DNA of 64,000 nucleotides from Natranaeroarchaeum sp042663585 (GCF_042663585.1 NZ_JBHTAN010000001.1:186001-250000), one strand, 5' to 3'; positions 8,781 through 18,666 are shown, counted from the stretch's first letter. Notes: generated by a model not told the origin, from the sequence alone. Numbers and translations: made by a program.

Positions 8781-9215
8781 CTATATTCTGAGATGTGCCG
8801 GTGGGTCGACGGCCTCGAGCTGTTCGAGCAGTCCGAGTCGATCCTCTTCGATCCATATCTCCGCGATCTCGTCATCTTCGATACGGTACTGGACCATGCC
8901 GGACCACTCGGCTTTGTGTTGGGTCGGTTCGATATCCTCGAACTCAGCGGTTTGGGTTCCAGATGCCGTGTATCGGACAGTGACAATGTTGTCTTCGGCG
9001 ATCATTGCCTCAGTAGATCCTGAATAATCCGGAAACACGTCGAAGTGAGAGCGGTGGAGTTCGACGACTTCCTCCGGCCCGTGATGGGTATCGTGGATGC
9101 CATGCTCGACGACATCGTCTGCGAGATGCTCTTTGAGCGCCTCCTCGTCCTGGTCATTGAAAGCGGCCAGATAGTTTCGAACTGTTTGCTTGGCGTCGTC
9201 TTTCTGTACTGACAT
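8781..9215 (-). CDS. SnoaL-like (NTF2-fold) ester cyclase-like protein
   Basis: A 144-residue protein from the ATG at 9215; the frame continues 43 codons upstream but that part is unlike the family. It has the SnoaL pattern: VRNYLAAFNDQDEEALKEHL, then VVEHGIHDTHHGPEEVVELH, FPDYSGSTEAMIAEDNIV and a C-terminal WIEEDRLGLLEQL. SnoaL-like proteins bind or turn over small hydrophobic molecules and many have no known activity. It converges with the demethylase gene. Confidence 0.8.
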   Translation of the reverse strand: MSVQKDDAKQTVRNYLAAFNDQDEEALKEHLADDVVEHGIHDTHHGPEEVVELHRSHFDVFPDYSGSTEAMIAEDNIVTVRYTASGTQTAEFEDIEPTQHKAEWSGMVQYRIEDDEIAEIWIEEDRLGLLEQLEAVDPPAHLRI

Positions 9216-9540
9216 CGTATCACCTGATTTGAACACTCCGGTCCCCGTCCTGTCGCTGTGACGAGACCGAAGGTCGGTTTTAAATGATACAGCCGATATT
9301 GTTAATCGTTTCCATAGATGCAAATTGCTTTCACTTTCGACCAAGCCACCGCAGATGGTCCCTGCAACATCGTCCCGAGTCGTCGGTAGTCTCGCTAGCC
9401 GTCACCATTTTTCCATCGCGGGTTCCTATCTGATCGACGTGATATCGAACGCGTTGCTCACCGTATGGTGTCATATCAAATAATCGGCTGATTGTGTTGG
9501 GGCAAAGGTGTTTTTATTCCTCATCACGAGACTAGTTGTG
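9216..9540. promoter_or_regulatory. 325-base gap with divergent promoters
   Basis: Spacer between the SnoaL-like gene and the small zinc-ribbon gene. TTTTTATT at 9511-9518 is a TATA box 23-30 bases before ATG 9541. Nothing else was recognised. Confidence 0.45.
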
Positions 9541-9657
9541 ATGACACAAGACCCCTGCTACAACTGTCCGATGTGCGGCGCTGTATTGAGCTACCAGACG
9601 ACAAAACATACTGGCTGCCCGCAGTGTGGTTTCATTCCGTCCCACAGTGCTGATTAG
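9541..9657 (+). CDS. 38-residue zinc-ribbon micro-protein
   Basis: ATG at 9541, TAG at 9655-9657. The peptide has two zinc knuckles, CPMC and CPQC, 15 residues apart, plus an extra CYNC overlap at the N-terminus (DPCYNCPMCGAV). Single-domain CPxCG micro-proteins are common in haloarchaea and several affect growth or biofilm in Haloferax. The TATA box ends 22 bases upstream of the ATG, as in a leaderless gene. Partner and role unknown. Confidence 0.7.
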   Translation: MTQDPCYNCPMCGAVLSYQTTKHTGCPQCGFIPSHSAD

Positions 9658-9855
9658 CGATCTGTCCTTCGGAGGTATCTGTAGTTCGGACTCCTGACTC
9701 TCGATACGTTATAGCGCCGGCAGTTAGTTCGTGACGACAGCGTCACCTGAGTGACGACGTTCGGCACACAGTGACGATCAGTCGTATGGAACGACGAAGC
9801 CGGCTTTGTAAATTTGAATCGGACTGTCTCTCTTCTGACTGGACGGAGTGAATCC

Positions 9856-10275
9856 TCACTCCGTTAGTTCGTTCCAGCGATCGACGCCGGCCTCCGCAAC
9901 CTCTTGATCCTGCGCAACTGCGCCGCCAGAGACGCCGATCGTCCCGACGATTTCGCCGTCGCGCTCGAGTGGGTAGCCGCCACCGAAAATGACGATCCGC
10001 CCCTCGTCTGTCGTCTGCAGACCATACAGCGAGTTGCCCGGTTCGGATGGTTCGGCCAGCTCGTGGGTCGGTGTCTCCAGCGCCGCAGCCGTGTAGGCCT
10101 TGTTCCGCGAGATGCTCACGGATGCGAGCCAGGCGCCGTCCATGCGATGCTGTGCTACGAGGTTCCCCTCGCTGTTCGCTACCGTGAGGACCATCGGATT
10201 GTCGATCTCTTCCGCCTTTGTTGCTGCCGCCTCGATCAGTTCTGTCGCTCTCGAAAGCGAGATGGACTCGACCAT
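9856..10275 (-). CDS. GlcG/HbpS family protein
   Basis: A 139-residue protein of the GlcG/HbpS (DUF336) family: AATKAEEIDNPMVLTVANSE at the start, DGAWLASVSISRNKAYTAAA in the middle, and the Gly-rich FGGGYPLERDGEIVGTIGVS hallmark near the end. Family members bind haem or cobalamin-like cofactors, or are accessory proteins in glycolate and diol operons. A TATA box (TTTTTTAT, 10300-10308 on the minus strand) precedes the start by 25-33 bases. Physiological role here unknown. Confidence 0.85.
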   Translation of the reverse strand: MVESISLSRATELIEAAATKAEEIDNPMVLTVANSEGNLVAQHRMDGAWLASVSISRNKAYTAAALETPTHELAEPSEPGNSLYGLQTTDEGRIVIFGGGYPLERDGEIVGTIGVSGGAVAQDQEVAEAGVDRWNELTE

Positions 10276-10588
10276 GCAGCTAGTGGACCGTAGACAGATG
10301 ATAAAAAACCTTGTTCGGGCGTGAACCGGCAGCCCGTACGCCTATTAGTGACCTGATCAACGCCGATGAAAACGCCGTTTCTGATGGACGAATCCGGCGT
10401 GAAGAGCACAGCTCTCCCGGTGTGTGACACGGGACGGACCGACTGGCGTCTGTGGTACTGTACAAGAGTCGGTGATTCTGATATGACGATATCCGTATCA
10501 TTTGCAATCTGGGACCAGGTGTGGCACAGTACGTGACTCCAGCCCAGGTGCGATTCATTCTATCCAAAATCGGTATTCCTGGAAACGG
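10276..10588. other. 313-base intergenic gap
   Basis: Apart from the TATA box of the gene on its left, no gene, terminator or clear repeat was seen; an 8-base GATATGAC/GTATC partial symmetry near 10478-10500 is the only structure noted. Confidence 0.4.
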
Positions 10589-11602
10589 TTACATCCCGAC
10601 TCCGAGCGATTCGTCCGTCGTCGACCGGCTCTCTTCTCCATCCATCGCCCCACAGAGTGCTCGGACAGCGTCGACACTCTCCGGAACGACATCCGCCTGC
10701 TGGTGGATCGCTTGGAAGAACGAGAGGCGCCCGTCACTCACATCGATCGAGTCGGCCCAGACACAGTTCTCCCAGACGTCGCCCCGCCGCCGGCCGGTAT
10801 CGAGGACGTACTCCTGAATCTCCGCACAGCTCTGACAGCCTGACGCGGTGCTGATGAGCTCGATACGGTTTTCGTCGTTAAGTAGCTCTCTGACCGTCGC
10901 TGCTGTCGGGTCGGCTTCCAGTGACACGGTCACACTGTGGAGGTGCATCAGTGTGGCCGGGACGGTGACGCCTTTCGTCGTTACGTCGAGATCCGGCATA
11001 ATCGCCTGGAGATCCGGTGCGTGATGTGACGGAACACCGATTGGATCCGGTAGGATGTCGTTGATGGGCCCCCGGTCGGTCTGGGTCGGATCGCCCCCCC
11101 GTCTGATGAGTGTCGCATCGAGAGACTGGACACCGTACTGTTCCCGCAGCGGCGTTACTGCTCTCGCCAGCCCTGTCGTGTTACACGAGACGACCCGTGT
11201 TGCCGTGCTGTTGAGAGAGTCACTGTAGTTGGTCCGAGCGTTGAAACTGTGGGGCGCAACATCCGGGTCTTCCCCACCCTGGTAGACGACGCTCGTATCG
11301 TGCTCTTTGTACAGGTCGCGGTATGTCTCGCCAACGCCGGAGGGCGTCGCATCGACGACGACATCGCCTGCGGCGACCAGTTCGGAGAATGAGCCAGCGA
11401 CCGGAATCCCGCGCTGCTCGAACTCGTCTGTCCGATCCGGGTCTGCCGGGTACAGATCGTACCCTATCTCGGTGGCAGCACGGGCTTCGTGGTTCGGTGA
11501 TCGCTTGCTGACACCAACAACCCGCATGTCCGGCTGGGCCGACACGGCGTCGGCAACCCGTTTTCCGATCGTCCCGTAGCCGTTTACGCCGACTGTCATC
11601 AT
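10589..11602 (-). CDS. gap: Type II glyceraldehyde-3-phosphate dehydrogenase (archaeal)
   Basis: A 337-residue archaeal-type phosphorylating GAPDH. It begins with the Rossmann motif GVNGYGTIGKRVADAV, has the catalytic Cys140 in SCNTTGL, and the family segments YQGGEDPDVAPHSFNAR and HLHSVTVSLE. In haloarchaea this isoform serves gluconeogenesis, making triose phosphate from 1,3-bisphosphoglycerate. It is divergent from PEP synthase, the other gluconeogenic enzyme here, with about 280 bases between, so the pair may be co-regulated. The start may be the second of two adjacent ATGs (11599). Confidence 0.9.
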   Translation of the reverse strand: MMTVGVNGYGTIGKRVADAVSAQPDMRVVGVSKRSPNHEARAATEIGYDLYPADPDRTDEFEQRGIPVAGSFSELVAAGDVVVDATPSGVGETYRDLYKEHDTSVVYQGGEDPDVAPHSFNARTNYSDSLNSTATRVVSCNTTGLARAVTPLREQYGVQSLDATLIRRGGDPTQTDRGPINDILPDPIGVPSHHAPDLQAIMPDLDVTTKGVTVPATLMHLHSVTVSLEADPTAATVRELLNDENRIELISTASGCQSCAEIQEYVLDTGRRRGDVWENCVWADSIDVSDGRLSFFQAIHQQADVVPESVDAVRALCGAMDGEESRSTTDESLGVGM

Positions 11603-11883
11603 GATATCAGCACACTCCGTCCCGTGCCGTACCGAGCGTTCTTGACGGCCCGGGACATTGCTTCAGTCGGGAAGACCCCTGGGTTATCGACGCGCAAGCG
11701 ATCCTTCGCGGCTGGACTGTGTCAGGTACCGTCATCAGCCGATATTTTCGGTGTCTTCGTAATAAACAGCCGGTACGATACCCGATCTGATTGTCAAACT
11801 ATGTGTTGAAAAACTGTGTTTCAGGGTGTCTCTGTTGGCTCTGGGGGAAATACTCATTAACAGGTCCGCGGTACTCCACGGTA

Positions 11884-14148
11884 ATGACGGTAGCCTGGTT
11901 CGAGGCGGTCAACGCCGACGACGTTGATATTGTCGGTGGGAAAGCGGCTTCGCTCGGAGAACTATCATCACATGGATTACCGATTCCTCACGGGTTCAGC
12001 GTCAGGGCTGACTCGTACCGAAAGTTCATCGACGAATCCGGACTCGGACCGGAACTGTTCGAGGCCGTCGACGTCGATACCGAAGACTCGCGCGCGCTGG
12101 CCGAGGCCGAACAGCAGGCCCGCGAACTCATATTGGAAGCCGACTGGCCCGACGGTATGCGAACATCGATCCTTGCAGCGTTCGACGATCTGGAAGGTGA
12201 TCCAGTCGTCGCGGTCCGCTCGTCGGCAACCGCCGAGGATCTGCCCGACGCATCGTTTGCCGGGCAGCAGGATACGTACCTGAACGTCGGGCGCGAGGAT
12301 TTGCTCGACAAAATAAAGCAATGCTGGGCGTCGCTGTTCACACAGCGAGCGATCTACTATCGCGTCGAACAGGGGTTCGACCACGAGACGGTCGATATCG
12401 CCGTCGTCGTCCAGCGAATGGTCGACGCTGACAAGTCCGGCGTCATGTTTACTAGTCACCCATCGACGGGTGAACCGGAACTGACAGTCGAAGCCGCGTG
12501 GGGACTGGGCGAAGCTGTCGTTTCCGGTGCTGTCTCGCCGGATCATTACACCTACGACCGGCAACAGAACGCGGTCAATAATGTCACTATCTCGACAAAG
12601 AAGGTGATGTGTGTCAAGAACGAGTCTGGAGAGACTGTCGAACGGCCGGTCCCCGACGAGAAGCGAGACGAACGGGTGCTCTCTGATGAAGAGCTCCACT
12701 CGCTCAACGATATCGGCGAACTTGTCGAGGAACAGTACGACCAACCACAGGATGTCGAGTGGGCGATATGTGATGGCGACATCTACCTCCTGCAGTCCCG
12801 GCCGATCACGACGATCAGCGACTCTTCCGACCGCACTGACACCAAGACCGGCGAGACGGCTGATGGGTCGCTCGTCGATGGAGTCGGCGCAAGCCCCAGT
12901 TCTGGAACCGGTACCGTCCGCGTCGTCGGCTCGCTGGATCAACTGGACAAGGTCAAAGACGGCGATATCGTGGTGACGGAAATGACGACCCCGGACATGG
13001 TACCCGCGATGAAACGGGCCGGTGGCCTGGTCACCGACGAAGGTGGGATGACGAGCCATGCTGCCATCATCTCCAGGGAACTCGGCGTGCCGGCAGTGGT
13101 CGGTTGCGAAAACGCGACATCTGTCCTGACCGACGACCAAAGAGTCACTATCGACGGCGATAGAGGCGTCGTGAGGGACCCTACAACAGAACCAGCACAG
13201 GACGATACGAGCGAAGGTGCTGAGACACCGTCTCCGCCCACCCAGAACCGTGGTCCGAAGCCGATGACAGCGACGGAAATCAAGGTAAACGTCTCCATCC
13301 CAGAGGCAGCAGAGCGGGCGGCTACGACCGGCGCTGACGGCGTCGGCCTGTTGCGGATGGAACACATGGTCCTGTCGACCGGTGAGACGCCGGAGCACTA
13401 CGTGGCCCAGCATGGCGAGGAGGCGTTCGTCAACTCTCTCAGCGACGCGATGCGTACGGTCGCCGACGAGTTCTACCCCCGACCAGTACGTGTTCGGACG
13501 CTAGACGCACCGACGGACGAGTTCCGACAGCTCGAGGGGGGCGAATCCGAACCGGCCGAGCATAACCCGATGCTCGGCTACCGTGGCATCAGACGCTCGC
13601 TCGACGAACCAGCGACGTTCAAACTCCAGCTTGAGGCTTTCAAATCCCTCTACGAGAGGGGGTACAACAACATCGAAATCCTGCTACCGCTGGTCAACGA
13701 CGCCGAGGACGTCTACCGGGCCAAAGCACTGATGGAGGCGGTCGGGATCGATCCGAACAAGCGACCATGGGGTGTGATGATCGAGACGCCTGCGAGCGCA
13801 CTTAGCAGCGACGCCATCTGTAAGGCGGGGATCGACTTCGTCTCCTTCGGCACGAACGACCTCACCCAGTATACCCTCGCTGTCGACCGCAACAACAGTA
13901 CAGTGGCCGGCCGGTACGACGCGCTCCATCCATCGGTCCTGCAGTTGATGACGGACACGATCGAGACGTGTCGATCCCACGATGTTGCGACCAGCATCTG
14001 TGGACAGGCGGCCTCTCAGCCCAGAATGATTGAGACCCTCGTCGACGCGGGAATCACGTCAATGAGCGTCAACATCGATGCGGTCCACGACACCCAGCAG
14101 AAAGCAAAGCGAGTTGAACAGCAACACATTCTCGACTCGGTTCGGTAG
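11884..14148 (+). CDS. ppsA: Phosphoenolpyruvate synthase
   Basis: A 754-residue protein from the ATG at 11884 (MTVAWFEAVN), the family start; the longer frame to 11791 is not family-like. The N-terminal ATP-grasp part has IVGGKAASLGEL and VAVRSSATAEDLPDASFAGQ; the phosphohistidine domain has catalytic His392 in EGGMTSHAAII; the C-terminal TIM barrel has SFGTNDLTQYTLAVDR and ICGQAAS. It converts pyruvate to PEP with ATP, feeding gluconeogenesis. In this island it would take pyruvate made from serine. Confidence 0.95.
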   Translation: MTVAWFEAVNADDVDIVGGKAASLGELSSHGLPIPHGFSVRADSYRKFIDESGLGPELFEAVDVDTEDSRALAEAEQQARELILEADWPDGMRTSILAAFDDLEGDPVVAVRSSATAEDLPDASFAGQQDTYLNVGREDLLDKIKQCWASLFTQRAIYYRVEQGFDHETVDIAVVVQRMVDADKSGVMFTSHPSTGEPELTVEAAWGLGEAVVSGAVSPDHYTYDRQQNAVNNVTISTKKVMCVKNESGETVERPVPDEKRDERVLSDEELHSLNDIGELVEEQYDQPQDVEWAICDGDIYLLQSRPITTISDSSDRTDTKTGETADGSLVDGVGASPSSGTGTVRVVGSLDQLDKVKDGDIVVTEMTTPDMVPAMKRAGGLVTDEGGMTSHAAIISRELGVPAVVGCENATSVLTDDQRVTIDGDRGVVRDPTTEPAQDDTSEGAETPSPPTQNRGPKPMTATEIKVNVSIPEAAERAATTGADGVGLLRMEHMVLSTGETPEHYVAQHGEEAFVNSLSDAMRTVADEFYPRPVRVRTLDAPTDEFRQLEGGESEPAEHNPMLGYRGIRRSLDEPATFKLQLEAFKSLYERGYNNIEILLPLVNDAEDVYRAKALMEAVGIDPNKRPWGVMIETPASALSSDAICKAGIDFVSFGTNDLTQYTLAVDRNNSTVAGRYDALHPSVLQLMTDTIETCRSHDVATSICGQAASQPRMIETLVDAGITSMSVNIDAVHDTQQKAKRVEQQHILDSVR

Positions 14149-14189
14149 TGAACCGAACGTATGAGTGGCTCCAACGGCACACCTGAACC

Positions 14190-15590
14190 GTGGCCAGGCA
14201 CACACAGTCGGGGGACCAAGACGGTTCACCAGTAACAGTCGGGAGCGTCATCGATTCGCTGCCGGCCGGTCGCTTCCAGCGACGTCTACTCCTCGTCACT
14301 GGCGGTATCTGGGCCAGCGTCGCGCTGTCTATTCTCGTTATTTCGTTTACGATCCCCGTTCACGTGGCAGTGTGGGGACTCTCGCCAGTCGAGGCAGGAA
14401 TTCTCGGCAGTGGGACGCTCTTTGGTATGATCTTTGGAGCCAGCCTCGGTGGTAGGTACAGTGATCGACACGGTCGAAAACGGACGCTGGTTGTCGCAGT
14501 CGCACTGTTTACGAGCTGTACCGCATTGACGGGACTGGCGACCGGACTCCGCTCGGCCATCCTGTTGCGAATCCTGACCGGGATCGGCGTCGGGGCCTCG
14601 GTCACTGTGACTGCAACGTACCTCTCTGAACACGTCCCGACCCAGTGGCGCGGGCGGTATCTCGCGTATCTGGAAGGGTTTTTCGCGCTTGGCAACCTCG
14701 CGACGGTCCTCCTGGCGGCGGCCATACTCCCGGCTGGAGCCACCGATGCGACAGTATTCGGCATCGCAGCATGGCGCGTCACCTTCGTCGCTGCCGGTGC
14801 GCCGATAGTCTTCGTCGGACTAATCCACACACAACTTTCGGAGTCGCCGTACTACCTCGCACGGACCGGCGACCGTTCCGGCGCCAGCGATCGTCTGGCC
14901 GCTATCGCGGCCGAAAACGGACACACGTTCGATATCGAGCCCGAACAGTTAGCCGCGGGTGACCCGGAAAAGGCGTCGTTTCGACGCCTATTTCGTCCGG
15001 AGTTTCTTGGACGGACGGTACTCATTTCCGTAGTCTGGTCGGGGTTGAATCTCGGCTACTACGGCGTGTTCATCTGGCTGCCGGACACGGTCCAGGCAGC
15101 CGGGTATGTCGGCGGGCTGTACGTCTATCTCACGGTGGTCGGGGTGTTCCAGTTACTGGGTGTCCTGACAGCGTCGACGCTCGTCGATCGACTCGGTCGA
15201 AAGCGCGTCCTCGCCGGATCCTTCTCGCTCTCGGGACTCTCGACAGGACTGTTCACGCTCGCGCTCCCCGGCGTCGATGTGGGTCTCGGTATTAACGGTA
15301 CTGTGCCGCTCTTGTCCGGTCTCTTTGCGACCGGGTTCTTTATTTTCGCGTCGTTCGCGGTCATCTTCGGATATACGACGGAACTGTTCCCCACGGGCAT
15401 TCGATCATCCGGACTCGGCTTTGCCAGTGGTCTCGGCAAGATCGCTGCCGTCGCCGGGCCGATCCTAGCTGGATGGCTCGTCCCGTTCGGATACGCCGTC
15501 GCGCTTGCACCCTTCGCCGTGGCGTTGCTGGCGACAGGCCTGCTAGTCGGGCTGTTCGGTCCCGAGACGATGGGTGAAACACTCGAGTAA
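14190..15590 (+). CDS. MFS transporter (sugar-porter/aromatic-acid-like)
   Basis: A 466-residue protein with about 12 hydrophobic spans and both MFS signature loops: GGRYSDRHGRKR after helix 2 and VDRLGRKR after helix 8, plus a central cytoplasmic loop (about 215-265). The GTG at 14190 is the likely start; the ATG at 14161 is out of frame. It follows ppsA by 41 bases, so co-transcription is possible and a C3 acid or other gluconeogenic substrate is a guess. The late motif YTTELFPTGIRSSGLG is typical of metabolite:H+ symporters. Confidence 0.85.
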   Translation: MARHTQSGDQDGSPVTVGSVIDSLPAGRFQRRLLLVTGGIWASVALSILVISFTIPVHVAVWGLSPVEAGILGSGTLFGMIFGASLGGRYSDRHGRKRTLVVAVALFTSCTALTGLATGLRSAILLRILTGIGVGASVTVTATYLSEHVPTQWRGRYLAYLEGFFALGNLATVLLAAAILPAGATDATVFGIAAWRVTFVAAGAPIVFVGLIHTQLSESPYYLARTGDRSGASDRLAAIAAENGHTFDIEPEQLAAGDPEKASFRRLFRPEFLGRTVLISVVWSGLNLGYYGVFIWLPDTVQAAGYVGGLYVYLTVVGVFQLLGVLTASTLVDRLGRKRVLAGSFSLSGLSTGLFTLALPGVDVGLGINGTVPLLSGLFATGFFIFASFAVIFGYTTELFPTGIRSSGLGFASGLGKIAAVAGPILAGWLVPFGYAVALAPFAVALLATGLLVGLFGPETMGETLE

Positions 15591-15770
15591 CACTCTGATT
15601 GTTCTCGCCATCCAGAGATGCTGTGTCCGAAAACCGACGGCTATGATTGTGGCGAGACTGTCGGTGTGAGCGCGATTACAAGATATACCAGATCGGTCAT
15701 ATCGAGCTATCAATGGTGATCCCTTCGAGGGACCAAAACATCAAAAGAGCCGCTCTCCGATGTCCTGTGC

Positions 15771-16145
15771 ATGGCAACGCAAGAGCAGCCACTCGTCAAA
15801 GATGTCATGTCTCGACCCCTGATCACCATTCCAGCTGAGATGTCACTGGTAGATGCGGCCGAAAAGATGCGCGAACACGACATCAGTGCGCTCCTCGTAA
15901 CGACAGCACCACCATCGCTCATCACCAGTACTGACATTCTGAATGCGATCGCACAGGGAAAAAGCCCGTCTGAAGTCGTCGTGGGCGACGTCATGACGGA
16001 ATCCGTTGAGTCCATTCCGCCCGACCTGCGCCTCCAGCAGACGGCAGCGATGATGGAGACGTTCCAGATCAGTCACCTCCCTGTCATCGACGACGATTAC
16101 ATCGGGATGGTCTCTTCGACGGATCTCACTAACGCGTTCTGGTAG
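15771..16145 (+). CDS. CBS-pair protein
   Basis: A 124-residue protein made of two CBS repeats: VKDVMSRPLITIPAEMSLVD with DISALLV, then VGDVMTESVESIPPDLRLQQ with ISHLPVIDDDYIGMVSSTDL. Stand-alone CBS pairs bind adenine nucleotides or S-adenosyl compounds and act as energy sensors for partner proteins. No partner is evident. Confidence 0.9.
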   Translation: MATQEQPLVKDVMSRPLITIPAEMSLVDAAEKMREHDISALLVTTAPPSLITSTDILNAIAQGKSPSEVVVGDVMTESVESIPPDLRLQQTAAMMETFQISHLPVIDDDYIGMVSSTDLTNAFW

Positions 16146-16244
16146 ACGGTTTCGGGGGTTGTTAACCTGTTTCAGTCGTCGGATTTCAGAACTCCTCCAG
16201 AGATGATAACGACGGTATGCACGACAGCCACGGCAGAATCCGGG

Positions 16245-17492
16245 CTACTCGTACAGTGTATACTCGTCGGTGAGTTCGTCGACGCGGTCGCTCACGCCAC
16301 TGAGGACAGTTTCGTCGTGCGGTGCATCGACGACATCACAGATGAGATCGGCGACCTCTCGACAGGCTTCCTCGCCGAAGCCGCGGGTCGTGAGTCCCGG
16401 CGTGCCGGCGCGGATGCCTGAGGGGTTGAACGCCGAGCGAGTCTCGCCGGGCACCGTGTTCGCGTTCAAAACGATCCCTGTCTCTTCGAGCGCCTCCTCG
16501 ACGTCCTTGCCGGTCGTGTCCGGATGGGATGGCCGGAGGTCGATCAAAACGAGGTGGTTATCGGTCCCGCCCGAAACGAGTGTCAGGCCACGCTCTTGCA
16601 GTCGGTCACCCAGCGCCGCCGCGTTGTCGACGGTCTGCTGGGCGTACCTTTCGAATGCGGGATCGAGTGCCTCACCGAAACCGACAGCCTTGCCGGCGAC
16701 GCAGTGCATCGCCGGACCGCCCTGCGTACCGGGGAAGACGGCGCTGTCGATTTCGTCGGCGTGGTCGTCGCCACACATGATGATGCCACCACGACCGGCA
16801 CGGATCGTCTTGTGTGTCGAGCCAGTGATGAAGTCCGCGACGCCGACGGGCGACTCGTGGACGTCGGCAGCGACGAGTCCAGTGATGTGTGCAATGTCCG
16901 CGAGGTGGTACGCACCGACGGCGTCAGCGGCGTCCTGAATACGACCGAAATCGACCTCGCGGGGATATGCGGAGTAGCCCGAGATGATGATGTCGGGCTC
17001 GAAGGTCTCGGCGGTCTCCCGCAGGCCCTCGTAGTCGATGTAGCCGGTCTCTTCGTCGACCTTGTACTGCTCGACATCGTACACCTGACCAGCGAAGTTC
17101 GCCGGGTGGCCGTGTGACAGGTGGCCGCCATGGGTCAGATCCAGCGAGAGGATCTTGTCGCCGGGATCGAGTGCGGCCAGGTACACGCCCATGTTTGCCT
17201 GTGAACCGGAGTGTGGCTGGACGTTGACGTGGTCGGCCCCCCACAGTTCTTTCGCGCGATCGATCGCCAGCTGTTCGACGTCGTCGGCGAACTCACAGCC
17301 GCCGTAATAGCGTTCGCCGGGATAGCCCTCGGCGTAGTTGTTCGTCAGTTCGGAGCTCTGGGCCTCCAGAACCGCCTCAGTGACGTGGTTCTCGCTTGCA
17401 ATCATCGCTAGCGTGTCGTTCTGGCGGTTTCGTTCCCCTTCGAGCGCGTCGGCAACTGCTGGATCTGTATCGCGGACTGTCTCGTACGTCAT
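16245..17492 (-). CDS. glyA: Serine hydroxymethyltransferase
   Basis: A 415-residue PLP enzyme from the ATG at 17492. The PLP lysine is Lys228 in FITGSTHKTIRAGRGG; other landmarks are NNYAEGYPGERYYGG, VNVQPHSGSQAN and the C-terminal RAGTPGLTTRGF. It interconverts glycine plus methylene-THF with serine plus THF. In this island glycine and methylene-THF come from betaine methyl groups, so the serine-forming direction is expected. The metF gene lies upstream on the same strand, 256 bases away, so the two could share a transcript. Confidence 0.97.
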   Translation of the reverse strand: MTYETVRDTDPAVADALEGERNRQNDTLAMIASENHVTEAVLEAQSSELTNNYAEGYPGERYYGGCEFADDVEQLAIDRAKELWGADHVNVQPHSGSQANMGVYLAALDPGDKILSLDLTHGGHLSHGHPANFAGQVYDVEQYKVDEETGYIDYEGLRETAETFEPDIIISGYSAYPREVDFGRIQDAADAVGAYHLADIAHITGLVAADVHESPVGVADFITGSTHKTIRAGRGGIIMCGDDHADEIDSAVFPGTQGGPAMHCVAGKAVGFGEALDPAFERYAQQTVDNAAALGDRLQERGLTLVSGGTDNHLVLIDLRPSHPDTTGKDVEEALEETGIVLNANTVPGETRSAFNPSGIRAGTPGLTTRGFGEEACREVADLICDVVDAPHDETVLSGVSDRVDELTDEYTLYE

Positions 17493-17748
17493 ACCCGTGG
17501 TACGGGTTCCGGTGTCAATAGTCTGTCCTCTGGCAGAACGTGTCGGGCGAGCGACGTATTGCAATTAACCCAGACGCGACGATTGCAGGACAATCGACAG
17601 GTGAACTCCGCCAGCGACGACCGAGCAGGTGCGCCGACGTAGTCGCTGGGCTCTCACGAACACCGGAGAACTGCAGGAATAGCAGTGAGGCGTGTCTGGG
17701 ACAGTAGCAGCATGCAGTACAAACGAAGGCGTGCCCACGGTGGCGCCG

Positions 17749-18609
17749 TCAGGAATCGAGTCGGTCGTGCCGCCACGACTCGGTGTCCGGCGTCTGATTG
17801 AACGTGTAGATGTGGATGCCGCTGATGTTGTAGTACTCGTCGTCGACATGGGGTGCGAGACCGTCAATGAGGTCGTCGGGCTTGTACGTTCCGCGCGAGC
17901 CGACGAGCTGTTTCACGAATCCGAGAATTCCGGTCGTCTTTCGGAGGAACTTGATGGAGTCGCCGACCCCGACCTTCTGTGAGATCTGCATCAGCCGCTT
18001 GTACTTCATGACGCCGGGGATGCCGATCTCGACCGGGAGATCGACGCCACGGTCACGAATGGTTTCGATCCACTCCAGCACGGCGTCCGGGTCGTAACAG
18101 AGTTGCGTGACGATGTACGTCGCGTACGGCGTCTTCTTGTCCATCGACTCTGCCAGTGTCTTCTCGTCGAGGAAGTCGTGACCCTCGGGATAGCCCGTAA
18201 TGCCGACTTCTTCGAAGGAGTACTCCATCTCGTCGAGTGCGGTCAACAGGTCGTATGCCGATTCGAACTCACCCGCTGGTTCTTCACGATCACCGCCGGG
18301 GACGAAGATGTCGGTGATACCGGCCTCCGTGAGCCGTCGGGCGATCTCTTCGAGTTGCGCCCGGTCCTCGACGTACCGTGCCGCGATGTGCGGGACGACG
18401 TCGAATCCCATCTCGGCTGCATCTTCACTCCGATCGACGGTCCTCTCGATACCCAGTTGTGGCGACGTGGTGATCGCGATCGTCGCGCCGTCGGGCAGGT
18501 GCTGGATTTCGTCGTCGAAGCTCTCGAACGGCATCAGTTCGAACCGTGTATTGGCAAGGAGCGTCTGAACGCCACTGTGATCAGATGTGGCCCGTTTACC
18601 TAAAGACAT
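17749..18609 (-). CDS. metF: Methylenetetrahydrofolate reductase
   Basis: A 286-residue TIM-barrel protein of the MTHFR family, with the N-terminal FELMPFESFD carrying the catalytic-type Glu, then TDIFVPGGDREEPAGEF, EVGITGYPEGHDF, YIVTQLCYDPDAV and a C-terminal GIHIYTFNQ. It should reduce methylene-THF to methyl-THF, or work in reverse to oxidise methyl groups brought in as methyl-THF. No methionine synthase or other methyl-THF user is in the window. Its promoter region holds the TTAAATGGGTT motif and an inverted repeat. Confidence 0.9.
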   Translation of the reverse strand: MSLGKRATSDHSGVQTLLANTRFELMPFESFDDEIQHLPDGATIAITTSPQLGIERTVDRSEDAAEMGFDVVPHIAARYVEDRAQLEEIARRLTEAGITDIFVPGGDREEPAGEFESAYDLLTALDEMEYSFEEVGITGYPEGHDFLDEKTLAESMDKKTPYATYIVTQLCYDPDAVLEWIETIRDRGVDLPVEIGIPGVMKYKRLMQISQKVGVGDSIKFLRKTTGILGFVKQLVGSRGTYKPDDLIDGLAPHVDDEYYNISGIHIYTFNQTPDTESWRHDRLDS

Positions 18610-18652
18610 GATTTATCGAATTATAGGGATATGTATACTTCCGTCTGTGGGT

Positions 18653-18666
18653 GGGTTACCGAACCC
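18653..18666. promoter_or_regulatory. Inverted repeat just after the metF TATA box
   Basis: GGGTT-ACCG-AACCC is a perfect 5-base inverted repeat directly downstream (metF direction) of the ATTTAAAT element at 18667-18674. A protein bound there would block initiation, so it is a candidate operator. Confidence 0.4.

Noticed and set aside
11977..13413. 478-codon minus-strand frame inside ppsA
   Set aside because: Antisense shadow; PEP synthase motifs on the plus strand are unambiguous.
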